From NCBI RefSeq assembly GCF_900444995.1, contig NZ_UAPQ01000006.1:248001-312000 (forward strand): 64,000 nucleotides of DNA, in the 5' to 3' direction. Position 1 is the first letter of the stretch, and every line of letters begins with the position of its first letter. Made by a program: the position numbers and the translations under genes. Positions 8,956 through 18,216 of this stretch are shown in pieces. The stretch comes from Actinomyces bovis. GTDB taxonomy: Bacteria; Actinomycetota; Actinomycetes; Actinomycetales; Actinomycetaceae. The notes below the pieces were generated by a model, which saw nothing but the letters and a program-made list of their open reading frames with translations, was not told where the DNA came from and did no database searches.

Positions 8956-9804
8956 TTAGTCGCTCAGACGGTCGGCAGCCATGATGGCGCGGATCTTAGT
9001 TGGATCTCCCCACACCCCAGGGGAGTCGTAAGGGCGGTCTGGGAAGGCCCCGTACTCGAGCCGGATGTCGAGATGATTATCTTTGATGTAGGTCTCTACG
9101 CGCTCTGCCAGGCTCATAGGCTCGCCCGTGCAGGCGTTGATCACACCGGTGACTGCGTCCTGGTCTACGATCGCGGCGATCTGGGCTGCCAGGCGGTCCA
9201 CAGAAATGAAGTCGTATCGGTTCTTGCCTGAGGTGAAGGGGAAGGTCTGCTTGCCCTCCTGGGCCGCAGCCAGGAGCTTAGAAAAGACTGAGCTGCCGAA
9301 CTTATCGTCGCCGACGATGTAATAAGCCCTGATCCACTGGAACACTGCGTCATTAGCCTGAGCGGCCAAACGAGTAATCTCCCGTAGAGCATTCTTGGAG
9401 ATGCCGTACAGTGAGGCCGGGGCACAGGGTGAATGCTCATCTATGGCACCTTCCCAGTAGCCGACTTCGTGCATGGAGCCCATCACCGCCAGCTGCTTGA
9501 GACCGCCTGCGTAGAGGTTATTCACTAGGTGATAGTGCTTGGGGAGGTCGTCCAGATGTGCGGAAGAACTGTGCTTGAATCCGTCGCGCCAGGCCAGGTG
9601 GATGACAGCGTCAGGACGGCCCATCTGTGCGTAGATGTCTGGATCTCCGCTGAACAGGGCTAGATCCAGCCGCTCAGCGCGTTTGTCAACGCCTTCCAAG
9701 TGCACATCTAGGGCCTTGACCTCCAGCCCACGGCCCAAGAGGGCTGAGACAACGTGACGGCCGATATAGCCACCGGCTCCTGTAACGACAACGCTCTTGC
9801 CCAT
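8956..9804 (-). CDS. NAD-dependent epimerase/dehydratase (extended SDR)
   Basis: This 282-residue extended short-chain dehydrogenase has the Rossmann motif VVVTGAGGYIGRHV right after the start and the active-site tyrosine in SLYGISKNALRE (YxxxK). The start is set at ATG 9804 because the motif begins four residues later; an upstream TTG at 9867 would add 21 residues that resemble no part of the family. It probably reduces, epimerises or dehydrates a nucleotide sugar for the polysaccharide cluster. The exact sugar is not recognisable. It is convergent with the flippase gene and lies just downstream of the large membrane protein gene on the same strand. Confidence 0.85.
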   Translation of the reverse strand: MGKSVVVTGAGGYIGRHVVSALLGRGLEVKALDVHLEGVDKRAERLDLALFSGDPDIYAQMGRPDAVIHLAWRDGFKHSSSAHLDDLPKHYHLVNNLYAGGLKQLAVMGSMHEVGYWEGAIDEHSPCAPASLYGISKNALREITRLAAQANDAVFQWIRAYYIVGDDKFGSSVFSKLLAAAQEGKQTFPFTSGKNRYDFISVDRLAAQIAAIVDQDAVTGVINACTGEPMSLAERVETYIKDNHLDIRLEYGAFPDRPYDSPGVWGDPTKIRAIMAADRLSD

Positions 9805-9876
9805 GGGACCTGATGCTACCAGGGCATTTGGCCGGCTGCCCTCCACACTGGGATGGCGTGGAAGCAAGGTTCCTAG

Positions 9877-11766
9877 TCAGTCACCTAGAGCGATCACATT
9901 GACCTGGTGTTTGGGCTGGCAGTCCTGCACCTCCTGAGAGACCTGGGCCAGATGTGCCTTTGAGGTGATGACCGTAGCCTCCTTCTGCCAGTCGGCAAGC
10001 AAAGGGCATAGCAGACGCTCGTAGTAGCGGGCGTCAATCTTGGCGTATGCGTGCTTACGCACATTGTGGCTGGTGGGTGCGGAGAATTGAATCAGGAAGC
10101 GGTTGCGGTCAGCGTCGGTCTCGAAGCTTTCAGACTGGCGGATAAAGACTTGAGTCCCGCCGGGATTGGCGTCATAGACCTCGATCAACTCTTGGTAGGC
10201 CAGGCGGTCCAGATTCTCTGGGGTGACATCCCAGCGCTCAATCTTGTGTAGCGGTGCCAGTGCAGGGCGCAAAGCGCCAGAGTTCGCCGGTTCCAGAACG
10301 ACGCCCACAAGAACTGCGGCAGCCAAGGCTACGGTCAGGCCCTGACGCGCCCGAAACCAGCGGCTCTGCTTCGCCGCTAAACCGTGAGAACTTCGTGCGC
10401 CTGCGCTCAGAGCCTCGGAGGCAAGCAGTGCAGCGGTGGTAATAGAAGCAATGAACAGCATCTTGACTGGGTAGTAGCCCCATTGCTTGTCATTGGCGTC
10501 GCGTAGGAACAACAAGATCGCGATCGCGGCCCAGCCGCCAAAGGCAACTCCGCCCAAGCCCACCGCAACGAACCGGTTTGCGTGCGGAGCTAGGAGAGTA
10601 AATGCCAATAGCAGGAACAATACGACGATGCCAGCGAGGATGTTTCCGTCAACGAAGTTTCGGGTGAAGGCTGGTCCAGATGTCAGGTAGTCGCCGCTGG
10701 TCTGAATGGACGGCAGCACCACAAAGATGCAGTAGAGCAGCAGGAGTGCCCAAGATGCCCCGGTCAACAGGACTTCTCTGCTGGTTAGCGGTGCGTTAGG
10801 CAGGGCGCGCAGACGGCGCATGAGCTGTGCCAGCAGCAGCATCCCAGGAATAAGTGCAGCGACTGACCAGGTGGCCAGGCAGACCAGGATCATCAGAGAC
10901 AACCAGGGCAGCGACTCCCCACACTCAAGGGTGCGGTACAGCACCCAGGTCGTCACCAGGACCAGGAATATCGCGGCGATATTCATATAGCCATTGCGTG
11001 CAGCGATACCTAGCAAAGCCCCGGAGTATGGAATCCAGCCGATGATTATCAGTCCTACTGCCCGGGCTGGTGTCTTGACTCCGCCCATAAGGGCGCTGGT
11101 GGTCCAGGTGAGTAGCCCGCTAGCGGTGGCGCAAATGACCCCTAATGCGACCACATTGCCCATGAGCATGGTGCGAAGTGAGGGGTTGCCGGTGCCGGGC
11201 CCATAAAAGATAGATTCGATCGCAGCGGTGAGGAAGACCGGTTTGATCTCGTCTCCGGTGCCTTGGCCTCCGTTGAGGTGAATAGTCAGCCCCTCAATGG
11301 TGTTCATGACCATGTCATTGCGCATAAAAGGTAAAGGCAGAACGCCATAGCTTTGTGTCACCAGAAACAGATCCGCGGTGCCCACGAGAATTGGTGCCAA
11401 GATGGCGCTGATGGTCAGCCAGGGCCAGCTTGCCACACGGTTCCACAGGTGCTTTTCGGCAGTGGCACCTCTAGCTGCTGCGTCAGAGCCAGCCGCTCCG
11501 TCTACCTTGCTAGCAGGTTGCAATCGGCGCCGGGCCAGCAGACCGCCCAGGACCAGTGGGGTCAGCACACCAGCCCAGAAGACCAGTCCTAGGCGCCCTA
11601 GTCCCAGCCTGGGAGCCAGAACTGTGGTGGCGACCAGAGCGAGCAGGGTGGACGCGATTACCTTCGCAGCATTGCGAAGACAAAGGAAGGTCAAGGCTGG
11701 AGACGCTTTCAGATCGGCCCTACGACTGAGTGCCGTTAGGAGTGGGCAGGGAAACAAGATAAGGCT
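9877..11766 (-). CDS. Large polytopic membrane protein, possible GT-C type glycosyltransferase
   Basis: I do not recognise the family. The protein has about 629 residues with roughly twelve hydrophobic segments, then a C-terminal soluble part of about 130 residues (from ERWDVTPENLDRLAYQEL). A long loop between early helices (MRNDMVMNTIEGLTIHLNGG) would lie outside. This layout resembles GT-C enzymes that use polyprenyl-phosphate sugars, such as those adding side chains to wall polysaccharides. The nearby GacI/GacJ-like pair would make such a donor. The start is uncertain: GTG 11766 and TTG 11901 both lack a clear ribosome site. It is divergent from the acyltransferase gene. Confidence 0.65.
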   Translation of the reverse strand, partial: SLILFPCPLLTALSRRADLKASPALTFLCLRNAAKVIASTLLALVATTVLAPRLGLGRLGLVFWAGVLTPLVLGGLLARRRLQPASKVDGAAGSDAAARGATAEKHLWNRVASWPWLTISAILAPILVGTADLFLVTQSYGVLPLPFMRNDMVMNTIEGLTIHLNGGQGTGDEIKPVFLTAAIESIFYGPGTGNPSLRTMLMGNVVALGVICATASGLLTWTTSALMGGVKTPARAVGLIIIGWIPYSGALLGIAARNGYMNIAAIFLVLVTTWVLYRTLECGESLPWLSLMILVCLATWSVAALIPGMLLLAQLMRRLRALPNAPLTSREVLLTGASWALLLLYCIFVVLPSIQTSGDYLTSGPAFTRNFVDGNILAGIVVLFLLLAFTLLAPHANRFVAVGLGGVAFGGWAAIAILLFLRDANDKQWGYYPVKMLFIASITTAALLASEALSAGARSSHGLAAKQSRWFRARQGLTVALAAAVLVGVVLEPANSGALRPALAPLHKIERWDVTPENLDRLAYQELIEVYDANPGGTQVFIRQSESFETDADRNRFLIQFSAPTSHNVRKHAYAKIDARYYERLLCPLLADWQKEATVITSKAHLAQVSQEVQDCQPKHQVNVIALGD

Positions 11767-11921
11767 CACCAGGCAACCAAAGCCGGTCGAGGTATGCGGC
11801 TCGCATGCTACCGCAGACAGCGCGGGCCGGAACAATGACCAGCTGCAAGGCCTGGCAGAGGTGGGGCATGACACTGATTCCGCCCAGCGACCACTGTTCA
11901 AGGGGCCGTGAGGCAGTGGCT

Positions 11922-13085
11922 ATGCTCTGCCCTGTGCCGTCTCTAAGTATTTTCAAGCCGCGCGATCTGGGGTCGCGAGACAACGCGTTGAACCTGCTCC
12001 GGCTCGTGCTCGCATTGCTCGTGGTGTTCTCACACACCCACATCCTGGCTGGCGTGGGGAACGGAGTCGTCTGGGAGGGGCAACACATTGGCAGCTGGGC
12101 GGTCGTGGGCTTCTTCACGATCTCCGGATACCTGATCACCGGTGCCCGTGAGCGCTCAAGTGCAGGAAAGTACCTGATTAACCGCGTGGCCCGTATCTAT
12201 CCGGGCTACCTGCTGGCATTGGTAGTGGTCGCTTTTGGCTTTGGCCCCGCAGCGCACTGGATTGAGACCGGGAGCCTCGACGGCTACCTGACCACCCCAG
12301 TGACCCCGCTCAACTACCTCTGGGGAAACAGTCTTCTACAGATCTCCAGCTACTCCATCGGCACCACCCTGTCAGGCACTCCTTACGGGCAGGCTTGGAA
12401 CGGGTCCCTCTGGAGCCTCTACTACGAGTTCTGGTGCTACATCATCATCGGTGTATTCCTCTCCTGGGGCTACCTGCGGGCACGCATCTGGCCCACTGCC
12501 TTGCTGTTCCTAGCTAGTTTTGCTGCGCATGCGGGAATCGACTGGCTCAACCCATACATCCAGAGCAACTCGTCCCTGGGACTGCTGCTCTTCATGCTCC
12601 CCTACTTCATGGGTGGGGCCCTCATTTATCAGTGCCGGGAGTACCTGCCGATGCGGCTGTGGCTCTCTGTGCTTTGCGCAATCGGGAGCTTCCTGCTGAT
12701 TCACACCTTCCCCGATTTCGGCAAGCAGCTTGCCTCGCCGCTGATGGCTTATATCTTCCTCTGGCTCGGGGCCGTGCTGCCGTCCCCTGGATTCACCAAG
12801 ATCCACGACGTCTCATACGGCGTCTATATCTTCCACTTCCCCGTGGTGCAGTTCTTGATCCTGCTGGGACTGCATAAGCATGGTTTCTGGCTGTTGCTAG
12901 TGGTGGCCAGCTTCTGCACGCTCATCATGGCGACGGCGAGCTGGTTCGGGATCGAGCGCGCCGCCATGCGCTGGGTCAGGGGCCGCAAACCGTGGGGGGA
13001 CCTGCGGCGCGGCGCAGCGCCCATTAGTCAGCGCTTAGCCCTGTCAGCACCGCTTGTTCGGCGCGGTGCCGAACTCAGGGTTTGA
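11922..13085 (+). CDS. Acyltransferase family 3 (OafA/YrhL type)
   Basis: This 387-residue membrane protein carries the acyltransferase-3 signatures: NALNLLRLVLALLVVFSHTH near the N-terminus with the key histidine, an R-IYPGYLLAL motif (NRVARIYPGYLLAL), then about ten helices and SYGVYIFHFPVVQF near the end. Such proteins O-acetylate sugars in surface polysaccharides using cytoplasmic acetyl-CoA. The start ATG 11922 has GTGAGG eight bases upstream; GTG 11934 is possible. Its 3' end overlaps the convergent GT2 gene by 11 bp. No C-terminal SGNH domain is present. The acceptor is presumably the cluster's polymer. Confidence 0.9.
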   Translation: MLCPVPSLSIFKPRDLGSRDNALNLLRLVLALLVVFSHTHILAGVGNGVVWEGQHIGSWAVVGFFTISGYLITGARERSSAGKYLINRVARIYPGYLLALVVVAFGFGPAAHWIETGSLDGYLTTPVTPLNYLWGNSLLQISSYSIGTTLSGTPYGQAWNGSLWSLYYEFWCYIIIGVFLSWGYLRARIWPTALLFLASFAAHAGIDWLNPYIQSNSSLGLLLFMLPYFMGGALIYQCREYLPMRLWLSVLCAIGSFLLIHTFPDFGKQLASPLMAYIFLWLGAVLPSPGFTKIHDVSYGVYIFHFPVVQFLILLGLHKHGFWLLLVVASFCTLIMATASWFGIERAAMRWVRGRKPWGDLRRGAAPISQRLALSAPLVRRGAELRV

Positions 13086-13956
13086 ATGCGTGGCGGCTGA
13101 GCGTGCCCAAAGCCTGACGGTCACGCATACGCAGCGCCGTCGGCAGAAGCGTCAATGCGTGCAGACGCGAGGTGGAGTGCAGCTTGGCGGCCCGGGCCGC
13201 GCGTTTCCACCCGTTCTTGCGCACCAGCTTCTGCGCCAGCGCAAAATACTCCTGCTCACCGGAAAAGCGTCGGCCATCAAACAGAGCTACTGAAGACGCT
13301 GAACCTGAGTGGCGGCGGTAGCTGAAAGTGACTTCGGGATCCCGCAGCAAGGTGCCGCCGGCGATCACGATATCCAGCACCAGGGCCAGGTCCTGGATGA
13401 TGGGGAAACCGGGCCTGAAAGGCGTGCGCTCCAAAACCTCACGGCGGAACACCAAGGACGGCCAATAAAGCCAGTCAGCGTGCAGCAACGAGACCGCCAA
13501 AGACTCGCCACCAAGCAACCTGGGGCTACGAGCGGACGGCGCCACCAGTTCCTTAACCACGTCGGCCAGGGGGCGCACCACCGAGCCATTCGAGTCAATG
13601 ATCTGTACCCCTGGCTGGATGATGGTCGCCTGGGGAAAGTGCTCAAGCAACTTATGAACCCGCGCCACGTAGCCCGGGTGTGGAACATCGTCGCAGCCAA
13701 GGAAGACCAGGTGTTCCTCGCTCGCTAGAGAAAGGCATTTCTGATAGTTCTGCGTGATCCCTAGGTTGGACTCGTTGCGCACATAGGTGATCCGCTCGTC
13801 TTCGAGCGCCTCAAAATACTTAGCGACCTCTGGGTCCGGGTAACAGTCGTCCACCACGGTGAGGCGCCAGCGTGGGTCAGTTTGGCCCAGCACAGCTTGT
13901 ACGGTCTCATAGAGATAGTGTGGCTCCCCCCAGAAGGGCAGCATGATGTCAAGCAT
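13075..13956 (-). CDS. Glycosyltransferase family 2 (GT-A fold)
   Basis: This 293-residue enzyme starts with MLDIMLPFWGEP and continues with the GT2 core: VVDDCYPDP, YVRNESNLGITQNY and the DxD-like FLGCDDVPHPGYV. The ATG at 13956 is preceded by GGAG at a good distance. It overlaps the upstream DUF2304 gene by 8 bp, so three genes (14374-15135, 13949-14380 and this one) form a coupled operon. It likely adds a sugar to the lipid-linked glycan in the cytoplasm. A longer reading frame to 14040 was rejected because it lies inside the DUF2304 gene. Confidence 0.9.
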   Translation of the reverse strand: MLDIMLPFWGEPHYLYETVQAVLGQTDPRWRLTVVDDCYPDPEVAKYFEALEDERITYVRNESNLGITQNYQKCLSLASEEHLVFLGCDDVPHPGYVARVHKLLEHFPQATIIQPGVQIIDSNGSVVRPLADVVKELVAPSARSPRLLGGESLAVSLLHADWLYWPSLVFRREVLERTPFRPGFPIIQDLALVLDIVIAGGTLLRDPEVTFSYRRHSGSASSVALFDGRRFSGEQEYFALAQKLVRKNGWKRAARAAKLHSTSRLHALTLLPTALRMRDRQALGTLSRHAFKP

Positions 13957-14380
13957 GGTCGGGCTCCGAGGAAGTATTCGGTTCTTGCGGCACAGTTTTG
14001 GAAGCAGTCTGATCCTGAGTTGCAGTGCCAACGGTTGCATCTAGTTTATTGGCCACCACGATTGAGTTGAGAATAGCGACGTTTTCAGCCAACACCCGGG
14101 TCTCCTCCTCTAGGTGGCTGATCGCCAGGGAAAGATGCAGAGAAACCCCCAGCAGCAGCAGAATCGCCAGCAAGAACAGCAGGTTCGAGGGCACTTGTAT
14201 GCCGACTAGCTGCGTCAGCATCTCCAGTAAATGCGGCACGAGCGCGAGAATCAGCACGGCGGTTCCAACCACGATCCACAAGGCTGCGTACTTTTCCCGC
14301 AATTTCCGGGAGCGTAGGAAGGACAGAATGAAAACCATCATCGCTAGGGCAATGACGACGAAGAACATTTGATTCAGCAT
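13949..14380 (-). CDS. DUF2304 small membrane protein (GacJ-like partner of GT2)
   Basis: This 143-residue protein has three hydrophobic helices (starting MLNQMFFVVIALAMMV, then IVVGTAVLILALVPHLLEM, then LLFLLAILLLLGVSLHLS). A predicted helical segment EEETRVLAENVAILNS and a charged tail of about 30 residues follow. It overlaps both neighbouring glycosyltransferase genes (7 bp and 8 bp). DUF2304 proteins usually sit beside GT2 polyprenyl-phosphate sugar transferases. In group A Streptococcus the DUF2304 protein GacJ binds the GT2 enzyme GacI and raises its activity. The same accessory role is inferred here from gene order. Confidence 0.85.
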   Translation of the reverse strand: MLNQMFFVVIALAMMVFILSFLRSRKLREKYAALWIVVGTAVLILALVPHLLEMLTQLVGIQVPSNLLFLLAILLLLGVSLHLSLAISHLEEETRVLAENVAILNSIVVANKLDATVGTATQDQTASKTVPQEPNTSSEPDHA

Positions 14381-15135
14381 GGAGAGGTCTCCTCACTGCT
14401 GAGCGTGGCGTGGCTAGGCCTGGAGGCAACGGGGCGACGAGTGAGGGAGATGAACAAGGCGAACATAGAACGCAGCAGGTAAACCGCTGCTTTCCAAGGG
14501 TTGTTTGAGGGCATGCCGGCCTGCCTGGGGCGCATGGAGACCCCCACCTGGCTCACCGTCAGGCCTGAGCGAACGGCAATAACCAGGGAGTCGATGGTGT
14601 CACCCAGGTACTCGGCGGGGTAGTACTCGCAGTACTGCTCGATAGCTCGTTGATCTGCAGCGCGAAACCCAGAGGTGATATCCGTCAATTTGGTGCGACT
14701 AATCCGGCCAACAATGGCGGCTAGCAGGACCATTGCCCAGCGACGTGGGCCGCGCACGCTGTAGCTGCCAGCCTCAGCAAAGCGCGCCCCGATGGAAATA
14801 TTGGTGTGCTCCAGCCCGGCCAATACCTTGTCGATATCGCGGGGGTCATGCTGACCGTCAGCGTCAACTTGGATGGCGCGGTCGTAGCCGAAGCGACGCG
14901 CATATTTGTAGCCGGCGCGAATCGCGCCGCCCACACCAAGGTTGTATGGCAGATCCAGGACGAATGCCCCAGCAGCACGCGCTGCCGCGGCGGTGTCGTC
15001 GCGGGAACCGTCGTTGACTACCAGCAGGTCGTATGCAGGGACCACCTTGCGCAACTCGTGAATGGTGGAGCCGATAACCTCCTGCTCATTCCACGCTGGC
15101 ATGATCACCAGGGTCCTAGGGGCAGCGTTCGGCAT
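14374..15135 (-). CDS. GT2 polyprenyl-phosphate sugar transferase (DPM1/GacI-like)
   Basis: This 253-residue GT2 enzyme has all the DPM1-type motifs: VIMPAWNEQEVI, VVNDGSRDDT, the DxD metal site in AIQVDADGQHDP, and a polar SGFRA loop. There is an AGGAG ribosome site before ATG 15135. A hydrophobic C-terminal segment (AVYLLRSMFALFISLT) may contact the membrane. It would move a sugar from a nucleotide donor to polyprenyl phosphate. The tightly overlapping DUF2304 gene points to the GacI type, which makes a polyprenyl-phosphate donor used outside the cell for side-chain addition. The sugar is not known. Confidence 0.88.
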   Translation of the reverse strand: MPNAAPRTLVIMPAWNEQEVIGSTIHELRKVVPAYDLLVVNDGSRDDTAAAARAAGAFVLDLPYNLGVGGAIRAGYKYARRFGYDRAIQVDADGQHDPRDIDKVLAGLEHTNISIGARFAEAGSYSVRGPRRWAMVLLAAIVGRISRTKLTDITSGFRAADQRAIEQYCEYYPAEYLGDTIDSLVIAVRSGLTVSQVGVSMRPRQAGMPSNNPWKAAVYLLRSMFALFISLTRRPVASRPSHATLSSEETSPC

Positions 15136-15255
15136 GGGTCTCCTTGGGGCGCATGGATGTCGCAGTCATCTTAAGTGGACGGCTAGATGAGATGCAGACC
15201 AGCTCCGGGCGCGGAGGCGGGCTGGCTGCACTTCACCTAGCTGCTTAGAAGCGCC

Positions 15256-16128
15256 TCAGCGCCGCTCACGGGCCAGCAGGTCTAGCAGATACTGACCGTA
15301 ACCGGATTTGACCAGAGGCTCGGCGCGCTGACGCAAGCCGTCGTCGTCAATAAAGCCCATGCGCCAGGCGATCTCTTCGGGGCATCCGATGTTCAGACCT
15401 TGGCGGTGCTGGATGGTGCGCACAAAGCCGGTGGCGTCAGCTAGCGAGTCAAAGGTGCCGGTGTCTAGCCAGGCGGTGCCGCGCGGCAAGACCTCTACGG
15501 TCAGTCGGCCAGCCTCCAGGTAGGTGCGGTTGACATCGGTGATCTCGTATTCGCCGCGAGCGGAGGGCTTGAGGTCCCGGGCGATGGTTACGACGTCGTT
15601 GTCATAGAAGTACAGGCCCGGCACTGCGTAATCCGACTTGGGTTTTGCAGGCTTCTCTTCAATGGAGATGGCCTTAAAGTTCTGGTCAAACTCCACAACG
15701 CCGTAGGCGGTGGGGTCGGCAACCTGGTAGGCGAAGACCACGCCGCCGTCGGGGGTGGTGTGGCGACGCAACTGCGTGCCCATACCGGGGCCATAGAAGA
15801 TATTGTCGCCCAGCACCAGAGCAGCGGACTCAGTGCCAATGAAGTCTGCGCCCAGCACGAAGGCCTGTGCCAGACCGTTGGGATGCTCCTGCACGGTGTA
15901 GGACAGATTCACCCCGAGCTGGGAGCCGTCACCCAGCAGACGGTGGAAGCTGGGGGCGTCGTGGGGGGTGGTGATGACCAGCACGTCCTGAATGCCCGCG
16001 AGCATAAGGGTGCTCAGCGGGTAGTAGATCATCGGCTTGTCATACACCGGCACCAACTGCTTGGAAGTGCCCAGGGTGATCGGGTTGAGTCGCGTGCCGG
16101 AGCCTCCGGCCAGGATGATGCCTCGCAT
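15256..16128 (-). CDS. rmlA: Glucose-1-phosphate thymidylyltransferase
   Basis: This 290-residue enzyme makes dTDP-glucose, the first step to dTDP-L-rhamnose. The N-terminus [16 protein letters not shown] contains the nucleotide-binding signature, followed by [27 protein letters not shown] and EEKP. The start is ATG 16128; a GTG two codons upstream is also open. The length is normal for the family. It is separated from rmlCD by 11.5 kb of polysaccharide genes, and rmlB is not present in the window. It is divergent from manA. Confidence 0.96.
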   Translation of the reverse strand: MRGIILAGGSGTRLNPITLGTSKQLVPVYDKPMIYYPLSTLMLAGIQDVLVITTPHDAPSFHRLLGDGSQLGVNLSYTVQEHPNGLAQAFVLGADFIGTESAALVLGDNIFYGPGMGTQLRRHTTPDGGVVFAYQVADPTAYGVVEFDQNFKAISIEEKPAKPKSDYAVPGLYFYDNDVVTIARDLKPSARGEYEITDVNRTYLEAGRLTVEVLPRGTAWLDTGTFDSLADATGFVRTIQHRQGLNIGCPEEIAWRMGFIDDDGLRQRAEPLVKSGYGQYLLDLLARERR

Positions 16129-16244
16129 AGGCACAGTCTGACCTATTCCGGCGCCTCATGGGGCGCGCAACGTGATTGTGCCTGTAACGTAAGACCATCA
16201 CCTGGGTGCAGTCCCTCACCTAGGACCGAGGAGGACAGTCACCC

Positions 16245-17435
16245 GTGGAGCGCCTTGTAGCTGCCAGGCAGAGCTATGACTGGGGTTCGCGCTCCTCATT
16301 GCCAGAGTTGTTGCGCGTGGAGCCAGATGGGCAGCCCTGGGCTGAGCTCTGGTTTGGCACCCATCCGGCTGGACCCACGCAGCTCGCCGACGGGCGCACG
16401 CTGAGTGCACTTATTGAGAGTGGACCCGAGCGGTTTTTGGGAGCTGACGTGGTCCAGCGTTTCGGCCCGCATCTGCCCTTCCTGCTCAAGCTAATTGCCC
16501 CGGATCGATCACTGTCCCTGCAGGTCCACCCCAGCCTGGAGCAGGCTGCGGCAGGGTACGCCGCAGAGGACTCTGCCGGCGTTCCACTTGACTCGCCGCA
16601 GCGATGCTTCCGCGACACCAACCACAAGCCCGAGATGGTGCTGGCCCTCACCGAGTTTGAGGCTGTGGCGGGCTTCCGGGCACCCCGTCGTGCGGCTGAG
16701 GTGCTGGCAGGGCTGGAGGCTCCAGTAGCGCGGCGCATGCGGCGCACACTGCGACTCAACCCCACTCGCTATGGCATCCGCAGCGCTTTTACTGAGCTGG
16801 TCTCCGCTGAGACCCGTCCGTCTGCTGCGGAGCTTAAGGAACTCGTGCAGGAGATGGGTTGGCGCCTAGAGCAGGGCACAGCCACCTCGGCTCATGCTTA
16901 CCGGACGGCTGTGGCCATGGCCCGTGACTTTCCTGGGGACCCGGGGGTGGCCGCCGCGCTGCTCCTCAACCCTGTCACCCTGCGGCCTGGGGAGGCGCTG
17001 TTCATTCCGGCTGGCTCAGTGCATGCTTATATCTCGGGCCTGGGCGCGGAGGTCATGGCTTCCTCGGACAATGTGCTGCGGGCGGGCCTCACCAGCAAGC
17101 ATGTGGATGTGCCCACCATGCTCTCCTGTGTGGATTACGTGGCTGCGCCACCGGTACGGCCTGCCCCTGAGTACTTGTCCCGGGCAACTCGCGCCTATTA
17201 CGCGCCGGTCGATGACTTTGAACTGCTGGTGACCCAGCTGCTTGCGGAGGATGGTGTTTTGCCGGTGCCCGGTGGTGGTGCTCGTCTGCTGCTGGTGGTC
17301 GAGGGCAGTATGACGGTGGCCACCTCCGCAGGGTCGCTGCGCTTAGAACGTGGCCAGGGTGCCTTCGCGGGTGCTGATGAGAAGGGCCTGCGGGTCGAGG
17401 GTGCGGGCACCTTGTTGCAGGTGGATGTGCCTTGA
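16245..17435 (+). CDS. manA: Mannose-6-phosphate isomerase, class I
   Basis: This 396-residue type I phosphomannose isomerase interconverts fructose-6-phosphate and mannose-6-phosphate in the cytoplasm, providing mannose for GDP-mannose and glycans. Zinc-site motifs are visible: SLQVHPSLEQA, TNHKPEMVLAL and the later histidine in FIPAGSVHAYISG. The start is GTG 16245, preceded by AGGAGG ten bases upstream. In mycobacteria manA also lies close to whiB2, DUF3499 and the zincin-like gene, so gene order is partly conserved. It is convergent with the TIGR03089 gene. Confidence 0.95.
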   Translation: MERLVAARQSYDWGSRSSLPELLRVEPDGQPWAELWFGTHPAGPTQLADGRTLSALIESGPERFLGADVVQRFGPHLPFLLKLIAPDRSLSLQVHPSLEQAAAGYAAEDSAGVPLDSPQRCFRDTNHKPEMVLALTEFEAVAGFRAPRRAAEVLAGLEAPVARRMRRTLRLNPTRYGIRSAFTELVSAETRPSAAELKELVQEMGWRLEQGTATSAHAYRTAVAMARDFPGDPGVAAALLLNPVTLRPGEALFIPAGSVHAYISGLGAEVMASSDNVLRAGLTSKHVDVPTMLSCVDYVAAPPVRPAPEYLSRATRAYYAPVDDFELLVTQLLAEDGVLPVPGGGARLLLVVEGSMTVATSAGSLRLERGQGAFAGADEKGLRVEGAGTLLQVDVP

Positions 17436-17443
17436 ACACAGGT

Positions 17444-17467
17444 GGCGCGGGCCGATGGGCCTGCGCC
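17444..17467. terminator. Hairpin between convergent manA and TIGR03089 genes
   Basis: A 10-bp GC-rich stem with one G-T pair and a 4-nt loop lies 9 bases after the manA stop. There is no T-run on the + strand. It may serve both convergent genes, but termination strength is unclear. Confidence 0.4.
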
Positions 17468-17490
17468 GGAGCATCTGCTGCGGAGCTTCC

Positions 17491-18216
17491 CTAAGTCAGG
17501 GTGGCGCCTTCCTGTCTCCGGGCTACCTCCAGGATTGCCTCATCGGCATCGGGCGAGACCAGCACTGCGCGGCGTCCGCTTTCCCAGGCCCGCAGGCAAC
17601 CCAACAGTGCTGCTTGCGACGTGGACTCATGTACCAGCAGGGGAGTGTGGGAGGCGGTGGGAAGAGCGGTTTGTACTGCCTCTAATAGTTCTTGCCAAGT
17701 CCAGGTGGCCGACTCCGGGCTGTTAGTGACCAGGGCGGAGGCCTGTGGGGGAGCGGTTACGGCAGGAAACTGATCGGGGTAGGTCATGAGGTCGGCGGCG
17801 CCATCTAGGACCAGCGGGGGAAGTTCTCCCGGCCAGCGCAGGGCCAGGGACGGCAAGGGGAGCAGCACCTGCGCTGCAGCGCTAGGTAAGAGGTGTTCAG
17901 GGGCGGAGGCCACTGAGAGTCCGACGGCGTCGCTGGCGGGAGTGCCTAGCTCCACTGTGCCGCCGGCTCGCCAGGTGCCGCAGGCCCACACGATCATTCG
18001 CCAGTGGACCGGGAGTGCAAGATGAACCACCGGCAGGCCGAAATCGTTACCGTTTCCCGCCTCAATGGTGACCATGGCAGCGACCTTCGAAAGCCATTTC
18101 CCCAGCACTGGCCCGCTCAGTTCGATTCTTTCCACCGGGTCATACCAAGTCAGCGCGGCTGCCTTCCTAGAATATGCAGATTCTAGGATCGCATTAAGAT
18201 TGCGATTCCCTAACAA
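17491..18216 (-). CDS. TIGR03089 family protein (truncated AMP-binding-enzyme relative)
   Basis: This 241-residue protein resembles the first part of adenylate-forming enzymes: WYDPVERIELSGPVLGKWLSKVA, GLPVVHLALPVHWRMIVWACGTWRAGG. It has no phosphate-binding loop of the SSGTTG type and no C-terminal domain. This matches the TIGR03089 family of actinobacteria (Rv3268 in M. tuberculosis), whose function is unknown. It is probably not an active ligase. The TTG start at 18216 has a strong AGGAAGGTGAG ribosome site just upstream. The gene is divergent from whiB2. Confidence 0.8.
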   Translation of the reverse strand: MLGNRNLNAILESAYSRKAAALTWYDPVERIELSGPVLGKWLSKVAAMVTIEAGNGNDFGLPVVHLALPVHWRMIVWACGTWRAGGTVELGTPASDAVGLSVASAPEHLLPSAAAQVLLPLPSLALRWPGELPPLVLDGAADLMTYPDQFPAVTAPPQASALVTNSPESATWTWQELLEAVQTALPTASHTPLLVHESTSQAALLGCLRAWESGRRAVLVSPDADEAILEVARRQEGATLT

